Source: Eurosta solidaginis (Eukaryota; Arthropoda; Insecta; Diptera; Tephritidae). From it: 64,000 nucleotides of DNA. A model generated the notes under the pieces. The model ran no database searches. It had not been told where the DNA came from and saw only the letters and a program-made list of their open reading frames with translations. The stretch covers positions 227,578,490-227,642,489 of the forward strand of contig NC_090319.1 in the NCBI RefSeq assembly GCF_040869045.1, in the 5' to 3' direction. A program made the translations under genes and the position numbers. The number at the start of each line of letters is the position of its first letter. Positions within the stretch are counted from its first letter, which is position 1. Below, piece after piece: positions 55,914 through 64,000 of this stretch.

Positions 55914-57165
55914 ATGAGGGGGTGCAGCAGGAGAAACCTACGAAGGCTGTTTAAAAAAGAAAGAGAAGTGTATGTTCAAAAATTACAGAAGCCAAATAGA
56001 GCACATGTGCAAAAGCAAAACGGTGACGGTTATGAAAATTTATGCGGTGAGAATGTGGTTTTTGAAATGGATAATGAACCAAAAAAATTATTAAGGGATA
56101 AGATAAGATATTGGTTTTTTTTAAATAAGCCTACTAGAGAATGCCTTGAGGACCTTCTAGGGATTTTAGTGCGGGAGATTTTAAACGTACCCTATATTGC
56201 CATTTCGGGCTATTAAAGCAATTGCGTAAAGTCTTAGCTTTCGCAAACAATGTAGAACAACTTCTAGTAGACATTAACATTGACGGTCTACCACTGTTTA
56301 AAAGTTCCAGAACTCAGTTGTGGCCAATTCTGGTTAAAATTGCTAATGTGTCCGAAGTGTCAGTGTTTTCAGTTGGTGTTTATATTGGTACAAAAAAACC
56401 ATTAGATGTAAACGAATTTTTATCGGAACTTATACAAGAACTAAAGAGTTTATTTGAAACTGGAGTAGTTGTCGGAGATAAGGTTGTTCCTCTCAGTGTA
56501 AGAGCAATTATTTGGGATGCTCCCGTAAAGGCGTTCATATGTGGCATAGATAGCCATGTGTCTAGTCATGGTTGCACAAAATGCAAGCAGGTTGGGAAAA
56601 AAATTGGCAAGGTTCTGACTTATGCCACAGAGTCTGGGGACCTTATTTCTGACAATGACTTTAATTGTCGAAAAAACTTGAGTCATCACCAAAAACGATT
56701 CGATAAAAATTGAACTCCTCTTGTATTAATCAATTTTGCGATGGTTTCTCAAGTACCACTTGACCCAATGCATCTTTAAGATTTAGGCATTATGAGAAAG
56801 ATGTTGATGAGTTTAATAAACAACAAAAGAGATTATAATATCACAAATGGGCAAAAAGAGAAAAATATCTAATCACCTAAAGTCCTTGCGAAAATATATT
56901 CCCAAAGAGTTTGTTCGTTTACACAGGGGATTTGAGGAGTTGGCGAATTGGAAAGAAACTGAATATCGCCAATTCCTTTTATATACAGGAGTTTTGGTTT
57001 CAAAAACTATGTACATGAAGATTTTTACTATGAGTTTTTTTTACTTCACTGTGCTTCTCGTTTTCTTTCCTACCATAGGACTTGTCAAAAGAATGCCGAC
57101 AACGCTCAAGTTATGCTCGAACTTTTGTAGAAAACTTTTTAGTAATTTTCGGACCAGGTAGTACG
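55914..57165 (+). pseudogene. CACTA/tnp2-like transposase, degenerate
   Basis: Three pieces in order. 55914-56216 has KLLRDKIRYWFFLNKPTRECLEDLL. A one-base shift near 56205 leads to 56222-56713 with NIDGLPLFKSSRTQLWPIL, VPLSVRAIIWDAPVKAFICGIDSH and GCTKCKQVGKKIG, the zinc-like C-x2-C. A third part (about 56740-57165) has QVPLDPMHL and, in frame changes, EYRQFLLYTGVLVSK. These are motifs of a transposase family widespread in invertebrates that resembles plant tnp2/DUF4218 proteins. The parent would cut and paste element DNA. At least three frameshifts disable it. The family name is my recognition, not a search result. Confidence 0.6.
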
Positions 57166-57701
57166 GTTTACTACACTTAAGTAATTGCGTTAAGACATTT
57201 GGACCATTAACTAGTTTCTCTGGTTATCCATTTGAGAACTATTTACATGTTTTGAAACTCTATGTTAAAAAACCGTCCAAAATTCTTGAGTAAATTTTTG
57301 TAAGAGTTCAACACGAAAACTTTGTTACAGCCGAAACACAAATTAGGTTTAAGGAAAAACGCGGAACTATTTTTAGTCTCACAACTAAACATTGCTTTTT
57401 CACTGCTGTGAGTCCCAACAACTTCTACGCCATTCGGCCTTTCATTCCTATAGTAATTACGGGTTTCGATGCAAGCGGAAGGGTAGTCGTTGTAGGTCGA
57501 AAGTTGGAATATTTTCACCCCTTTTTCACGGAACCATTTAACTCCTTAGAAATTATGGGTACCTGCTTAGTCAACCCTACTAATGTTGGGATGAGGAAAA
57601 ATTCCAATTAGATAACATTGAATGTAAACTTATCGGGCTGCCTTATAACGAAACAGTTCTCCTGCTGCCCTTATTACATGGATGTAACTAAAATAATCTA
57701 A
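57166..57701. pseudogene. End of the transposase relic and flank
   Basis: Weak, frameshifted continuation of the transposase region with no intact frame. Together with 57066-58425 it is duplicated at 62641-64000. Confidence 0.45.
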
Positions 57702-58349
57702 TCTAATATATATTACAAATGGCAAAGTTTGGATGTTTGGATGTTTAGATGTTTGGATGTTTGGGTGTTTGGATGTTTGGATGTTTGTCCAGACGTTTGT
57801 CTTTGTGACTCAATCACGCAAGAACGGCTGGACCGATTTGGATGAAATTTGGCACGCATATAGCCAATAGTATAGAAGGATCTACTAGCTATATTTTTTT
57901 GAAAAGGGGGGAGGGCCCCACCCCCTAGGAAAAGTTATAATTTAATTATTGTATTTTTTCGCCTTTGTGACTGAATCACGCCATAACGGCTACACGGATT
58001 TTGATGAAGTTTGGGACACAGACAATAGTCTACTAGCGAAATTTTTTTCGAACATGGAAAGGGGGGTCGGGTTCCCACGACCCCTTCGAACAATTACTTT
58101 ATAATTATTTTTACACATAACTTTACGTGTACGGGCCTTCACCAATATTACAGACTCAATGGGTCAAATAAGTCGAGGGCTTACCAAATGAGCAGTGACA
58201 CCCTCCGCCCCCTCTCCCACTTCTCTCCCACTCTGGTGTAAAATCTATAAATTGTTATAACTCAATATACATTTTCTCCTAAATCAATAGTTTTTGGTAT
58301 CTGGTACATACATGGTTTTATAATTAGCTTCACCTCATTTGTAATCCCG

Positions 58350-60880
58350 TTAGGGTCATATCGAGACCCTTCCGGGATCATTTCTGGATGGTTTTCGGGA
58401 TCCGTCCGGGATCCCGCCGGGTTCATTTCGGGACTTATTCGGGACTATTTCGGGATCATATTGGGACCATTCCGGCATAATTTCTTTATAGTTTTCGGGA
58501 TCCGTCCGGGATCCCGTCGGGGTTATTTTGGAACATTTTCGGGACTATTCCGGGATAATTTTGGAACTATTTCGCGATCATTTGGGGACCCTTCCGGCAT
58601 CATTTGTGGATGGGTTTCGGAATCCGTCCGGCATCCCGTCGGGGTATTTTCGGGATAATTTGCGTACCTTTGAGAGATAAATTCTTTGCAGTTTCCGGAA
58701 TCACTACGGGACTTTTTCGGGGTCATTTTGGGTCTCTTCCGTAATCATTCCTGGATGGTTTTAGGGATCCGTCCGGGATCCCGTCGGGGCCATTTCGGGG
58801 CTATTTCGGGATCATTAGGGGTATCTACCGACATATTTTCTGGATGGTTTTCGAGATCCGTTCGGGATCCCGTCGGGGTCATTTTGGGAATTTTTCTCGA
58901 CTAATACGGGATCATTTGGGTACCCTTTCGGCATCATTTCTGGATGGTTTTCGGGATCCGTCCGGGATCCCGTCGATGCCATTTCGGGACTATTTCGGTA
59001 TCATTTGGGGTACCTTCCGGCATCATTTCTAAATGGTTTTCGGGATCCGTCCGGGATCCCGACGGGTCATTTCGGAACTTTTTCTCGACTAATACAGGAT
59101 CATTTGGGGAACCTTTCGGCATCATTTTTGGATGGTTTACGGGATCCGTCCGGGATCCCGTCGGCGTCATTTCGAGACTATTGGGTGATCTTTTGAGGAC
59201 CTTTCCGGCATCATTTCTGGATGGTTTTCGGGATCCGTCCGGGATCCTGTCGGGGTCATTTTGAGACTTTTGCGGGATCATTTGGGGTCTCTTCCGGCAT
59301 CATTCCTGGATGGATTTCGGGATCTGTCCGTGATCCCGTTAGGATCATTTAGGGATCCGTTCGAGACCCCGTCAGGGTCATTTCGGGACTTCTTCTTGAC
59401 TATTTCGGGATAATTTTTGGATGGTTTTCGGGATCCCGTCGGGGTCCTTTCGGGGATTTTTCAGGGCTAATACTAATAATTTGGGGACACCTCCGGCATC
59501 ACTTCTGGATGGATTCCAGGATCTGTACGGGAACCCATCAGGGTAATTTCGGGACTATTTCGCGATCATTTGGAGACTGTTTAGGGGTCATTTCATGACT
59601 TTTTCTGTATTATTTCGGGATCATTTGGTGACCCTTACGGCATCAATTGTTGATGGTTTGCCGTATTCATCAGGGTAATTTTGGGGTCATTTGGGGACCC
59701 TTCCGAGGTCATTTCTGGATCCGTCCGGGATGCCGTAGGAGTCATTGCGGGATTCTTTTTGTTACTTTTTAGGGATTATTATGGGACCCTTCCGGGATCA
59801 TTTCTGGATCCGTGCGGGAGCCCATTGGGGTCATTTCCGGATTATTTCGCTAATAATAAGGGATCATTTGGGGACCCTTTCGCCATCATTTCTGGAAGGT
59901 TTTCGGGATCCATCCGGGATCTCGGCAGGGTCATTTCGGGACTATATGGGGATCATTTTAGGGTACCCACCGGCATCATTTCTGGATGGTTTTCGGTATT
60001 CGTCCGGGATCCCGTCGGGGTAATTTCAGGACTTTTTCGGGATCATTTGGGGTACCTAGATGGATGGTTTTCGGGATTCGTCCGGGATCCCGTCTGGATC
60101 ATTTCAGGACTTTTTCGGGATCATTTGGGGTATCTTCCGGCAACATTTCTGGATGTTTTTCGGGATCCGTCCGGGATCCCGTCGGGGTCATTTCGGAACT
60201 TTTTCGCGACTATTGCGGGATCATTTGGGGACCCTTTCGCCATCATTTCCGGATGGTTTTCGGGATCCGTCCGGGATACCGTCAGGGTAATTTCGGGACT
60301 ATTTGGGGATAACTTGGGAACCTTTCCGGCATCATTTCTGGATAGTTTCCGGGATCCGTCGGGGAGCCCGTCAGGGTCATTTCGGGACTATAAGGGGATC
60401 ATTTCATCTTTCATCTATCTTTAAGGAGATCATTTCACCTTCCGGCATCTTTTCTGTATACTTTTCCGGATCCCTCCGGGACCCCGACGGGGTCATTTCG
60501 GGCCTATTTCTGGATAATTTTGGGGTACCTACCGGCATCAATTCTGGATGATCCGGGATCCGTCTGGGATACCGTCGGGGTTATTTCGGGATTTTTTCGG
60601 GATAATTTGGGGCCCCTTGCGGCATCATTTTTGGATCGTTTTCGGGATCCGTCCGGGATCCTGTCAGGGTCAATTCGGTACTATTAGGGGATCATTTGAG
60701 GACCTTTCCGGTATCATATCGTCAGGGTCATTTCGGGACTTTTCGTGACTACTTCGGGATTATTTTGGATCCTTCCGGTATCATTTCTGGATAGTTTTCG
60801 GGATTTGTCCGGGATCCCGTCGGCATCATTTCGTGGCTATTTTGGTGTCATTTAGGGACCCTTCCGGGATCATTTTAGGT
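58350..60880 (+). repeat. GATCCCG satellite array, right arm
   Basis: Same satellite as 47640-53165 in inverse orientation: TTTCTGGATGGTTTTCGGGATCCGTCCGGGATCCCGTCGGGGTCATTTCGGGAC, in ~95-100-bp units with many partial units. It gives long but meaningless open frames in all three plus-strand phases. Confidence 0.93.
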
Positions 60881-61404
60881 CTCTTCGAAACCGGTAATTC
60901 AGCACACATGGCCGTGGATTTACTGCAAATTATTCGTAATTTAAATTCGGTATGTTTTATCTTTAATATCTAACACAACTTTTTCGTTCTATTTTTAAAT
61001 GAATCCTGTAACGAACTGTTACAACTATAATTACAATTTTTGTAATATTTTGACCAACTAAATACCCGAAAAAGCAACAATACCTTCATTTAAAAAATTC
61101 TTTTTGGTTTTAGCTAAATGTAGTTTCACTCCTTTGTTCTATGAGTAGTAATTCTTTCACCCTTGTCATATCAATTAATTTAACTTAAAAACAAAATGTA
61201 TTTTTTTTTTAATGCGAAAAAAGTGTATTGTACTATTCATGTAAGCGTGCCTATCAGCTCATTTAGTTCTTTTTTTTACTGTATTAAAAAATAAAATACA
61301 TTGACAGAAACAATTTTTAAACAGATAACTTGATAAGCAGGCTAACGTGAATAGCACATATATTTTCTTTTCTCCTTGCGGACGGGGCCGCGGGTAAAGG
61401 CTAG
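60881..61404 (+). other. Distal part of Helitron-like element 2
   Basis: AT-rich and non-coding. It contains the run TTAGTTCTTTTTTTTACTG near 61264 that is the inverse of 47601-47625, then the terminal hairpin and CTAG. Confidence 0.6.
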
Positions 61405-61671
61405 TCGTATATAAAATAAAAAATTTAAATAACCAAATAAAATTTTATACATAACAGAAATGAATCTTTACTAAATAAAATCGTTACAAATTTATATTAA
61501 TATAGTTACATAAATAGCTACTAAAAAAAACAAATACTTGAAAATAAACATTAATTAACATCAATAACAAACAATTTCTGAAGGATATATAAAATGCAAC
61601 ACTTTAATGCAAACCGAAGCTTACCTACCCAATGTAAGTATAATTATTCATATATGTACATATTTATGTAG
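61405..61671. other. AT-rich spacer
   Basis: No feature recognised. Confidence 0.5.
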
Positions 61672-61960
61672 GTTAGGATAGGTTAAACTGGCCGGTCCAT
61701 GAGGACCTCACATAGACTGGTTGAGTCCGTAGTGTTACCAGAAGTTTGTTTTAACGACCAAACTGAGAAATCCTATCAAAAACCAGGACCTATGTTATAA
61801 AATAACTCCGTCCTCTTGGCAAATACTAGAAGCTTCCTAGGACTTAAACCACTTGCTGCTTCTAGATCTGACAGCTGTATCATTTCTAATAGCTGGAGTC
61901 TTAGCCTGGCAAGTGCAGGGCACGAGCACAGAACATGCTCGATCGTTTCCTCCTCCAACT
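61672..61960 (-). pseudogene. 3' fragment of a non-LTR retrotransposon
   Basis: On minus it encodes the tail MEEETIEHVLCSCPALARLRLQ to a stop at 61776-61778. The ExxxHxLCxCPAL pattern is typical of the C-terminus of insect non-LTR elements with an RNase H domain. A 3' untranslated stretch follows, ending in repeated (T)AACCTA-type words near 61674-61690. The rest of the element is missing (5' truncation). Clade not determined. Confidence 0.7.
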
Positions 61961-62640
61961 CGTTGGGTTGGAAAAGTGGAATAAATTATGTTATTTGCAC
62001 TTCAAAATTAATGTTCAAAAGAGCCTAACTCAAAAAATTTTAATTAATATAAAATTGACCGGAAAACCTCTAAAAATTTATTTTCTCGGAAGGCCTGCCA
62101 AGCTAGTTTTCAACAACAACAACCAAAATCACCCCTGATGATGCTAAGAAGTCTAGCGAAACGTTGGGTTGGAAAAGTGGAATAAATTATTTTATTTGCA
62201 CTTCACAATTAATGGTCAAAAGAGCCTAACTCAAAAAATTTAAATTAATATAAAATTGACCGGAAAACCTCTAAACATTTATTATCTCGGAAGGCTTGCC
62301 GAACTAGTTTTCAACACCAACAACAACAACCAAGATCATCCCTGATGATGCTAGGAAGTCTAGCGAAACGTTGGGTTGGAAAAGTGGAATAAATTATTTT
62401 ATTTGCACTTCACAATTAATGGTCAAAAGAGCCTAACTCAAAAAATTTAAATTAATATAAAATTGACCGGAAAACCTCTAAAAATTTATTATCTCGGAAG
62501 GCCTGCCGAACTAGTTTTCAACAACAACAACAACAACCAAGATTACCCCCGATGGTGCTAGGAAGTCTAGCGAAACGTTGGGTTGGAAAAGTGGAATAAA
62601 TTATTTTATTTGCACTTCACAATTAATGGTCAAATAAGCC
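61961..62640. repeat. Tandem repeat of about 205 bp, 3.3 units
   Basis: Units start with CGTTGGGTTGGAAAAGTGG at 61961, 62162, 62369 and 62576. Each has GCCTAACTCAAAAAATTT, an AATATAAAATTGACCGGAAAACC block and (CAA)n. The last unit is cut after about 65 bp, exactly where the duplicated block 62641-64000 starts. Confidence 0.92.
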
Positions 62641-64000
62641 TTTCCTACCATAGGACTTGTCAAAAGAATGCCGACAACGCTCAAGTTATGCTCGAACTTT
62701 TGTAGAAAACTTTTTAGTAATTTTCGGACCAGGTAGTACGGTTTACTACACTTAAGTAATTGCGTTAAGACATTTGGACCATTAACTAGTTTCTCTGGTT
62801 ATCCATTTGAGAACTATTTACATGTTTTGAAACTCTATGTTAAAAAACCGTCCAAAATTCTTGAGTAAATTTTTGTAAGAGTTCAACACGAAAACTTTGT
62901 TACAGCCGAAACACAAATTAGGTTTAAGGAAAAACGCGGAACTATTTTTAGTCTCACAACTAAACATTGCTTTTTCACTGCTGTGAGTCCCAACAACTTC
63001 TACGCCATTCGGCCTTTCATTCCTATAGTAATTACGGGTTTCGATGCAAGCGGAAGGGTAGTCGTTGTAGGTCGAAAGTTGGAATATTTTCACCCCTTTT
63101 TCACGGAACCATTTAACTCCTTAGAAATTATGGGTACCTGCTTAGTCAACCCTACTAATGTTGGGATGAGGAAAAATTCCAATTAGATAACATTGAATGT
63201 AAACTTATCGGGCTGCCTTATAACGAAACAGTTCTCCTGCTGCCCTTATTACATGGATGTAACTAAAATAATCTAATCTAATATATATTATAAATGGCAA
63301 AGTTTGGATGTTTGGATGTTTAGATGTTTGGATGTTTGGGTGTTTGGATGTTTGGATGTTTGTCCAGACGTTTGTCTTTGTGACTCAATCACGCAAGAAC
63401 GGCTGGACCGATTTGGATGAAATTTGGCACGCATATAGCCAATAGTATAGAAGGATCTACTAGCTATATTTTTTTGAAAAGGGGGGAGGGCCCCACCCCC
63501 TAGGAAAAGTTATAATTTAATTATTGTATTTTTTCGCCTTTGTGACTGAATCACGCCATAACGGCTACACGGATTTTGATGAAGTTTGGGACACAGACAA
63601 TAGTCTACTAGCGAAATTTTTTTCGAACATGGAACGGGGGGTCGGGTTCCCACGACCCCTTCGAACAATTACTTTATAATTATTTTTACACATAACTTTA
63701 CGTATACGGGCTTTCACCAATATTACAGACTCAATGGGTCAAATAAGTCGAGGGCTTACCAAATGAGCAGTGACACCCTCCGCCCCCTCTCCCACTTCTC
63801 TCCCACTCTGGTGTAAAATCTATAAATTGTTATAACTCAATATACATTTTCTCCTAAATCAATAGTTTTTGGTATCTGGTACATACATGGTTTTATAATT
63901 AGCTTCACCTCATTTGTAATCCCGTTAGGGTCATATCGAGACCCTTCCGGGATCATTTCTGGATGGTTTTCGGGATCCGTCCGGGATCCCGCCGGGTTCA
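62641..64000 (+). repeat. Duplicate of 57066-58425 (transposase end plus head of Helitron-like element)
   Basis: Collinear at a constant offset of 5575 bases, from TTTCCTACCATAGGAC to the window end, with only a few substitutions seen (for example 57717/63292, 58064/63639, 58134/63709). It includes the Helitron-type 5' start at 63277. The copy continues beyond the window. Confidence 0.95.

Larger units (their letters stand above)
57702..61404 (+). mobile_element. Helitron-like element 2, inverted relative to element 1
   Basis: Starts TCTAATATATATTACAAATGG after an A (57701) and ends GGGGCCGCGGGTAAAGGCTAG before a T (61405). It has the same structure as element 1 in opposite orientation: (GTTTGGAT)n head at about 57723-57790, conserved non-coding head, GATCCCG satellite (58350-60880), AT-rich distal part and a hairpin before CTAG. 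No coding gene. The distal parts of both elements match for about 150 bases (47474-47630 against 61255-61400 inverted). Confidence 0.65.

Noticed and set aside
59681..60424. 247-codon open frame, and several 60-180-codon frames at 47671-53127 and 58461-60748
   Set aside because: They are translations of the GATCCCG satellite in various phases and both strands, with repetitive composition (FGIISGSFRD-like) and no domain; not genes.
1..64000. CRISPR arrays, bacterial operons, rRNA or canonical tRNA genes
   Set aside because: No spacer-repeat pattern of CRISPR type, no Shine-Dalgarno-led gene strings and no full tRNA or rRNA match; tandem arrays here are satellites with related units throughout.

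Overview
The window is eukaryotic and looks like repeat-dense heterochromatin or a transposon cluster of a higher fly. A tephritid-like dipteran is the best guess. The basis is the mix of repeat families: Ty3/gypsy, BEL/Pao, a GTCC-microsatellite repeat, a tRNA-related SINE, Jockey/CR1-type non-LTR elements, AT-rich spacers and AG/GT introns. I could not search a database, so the taxon is an inference. Almost every coding segment is part of a transposable element, and most are broken.

Layout. (1) 1-13000 is a nest. A repeat ('B') holds a Ty3/gypsy element (gypsy-1). That holds an LTR element of unknown family ('A', 1356-9423, 4-bp GTAC duplication), which holds a GTCC repeat with a 128-bp tandem array (3175-6680) and a SINE (8956-9316). 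(2) 13000-24778 is a minus-strand gypsy (gypsy-2) with a tRNA-Lys-type primer site at 24275-24286. Its pol is gutted, and it is interrupted by a probable 3.6-kb solo LTR (15251-18821), a 5'-truncated non-LTR element (about 20868-23218) and a 152-bp palindrome. (3) 24779-26293 is a 1.5-kb solo LTR with an ATTT target duplication. (4) 27006-39157 holds a second copy of B and a second, diverged copy of element A (A'). A' is split by an almost intact BEL/Pao element (29783-37478, CTTTA duplication, 540-bp LTRs with about three differences) that lacks its reverse transcriptase.

(5) 39966-54362 contains the only recognisable host gene, a BTB-BACK (Kelch-like) gene. Its first coding exon is split by an envelope-bearing gypsy (gypsy-3, 40048-46920). 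Its BTB exon carries frameshifts. The intron before the BACK exon carries a 6.5-kb Helitron-like element full of a GATCCCG satellite. (6) 54363-57701 holds an acyl-CoA-synthetase-like exon fragment and a decayed CACTA/tnp2-like transposase. (7) 57702-61404 is a second Helitron-like element in inverted orientation, so 47470-61404 can form a very large hairpin. (8) 61405-64000 has a non-LTR 3' fragment, a ~205-bp tandem repeat, and a second copy of 57066-58425 that runs off the window end.

Three unrelated LTR elements have each lost part of the reverse transcriptase or RNase H region while keeping gag and integrase portions. At least one of them (BEL) has near-identical LTRs. This pattern suggests elements mobilised in trans. 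The most unusual signals are a multi-hairpin structure kept by compensatory changes between two diverged LTR copies (18509-18602 and 24476-24570), a zinc-knuckle ORF downstream of BEL integrase that ends inside the LTR, and a small membrane-protein ORF shared by A and A'.
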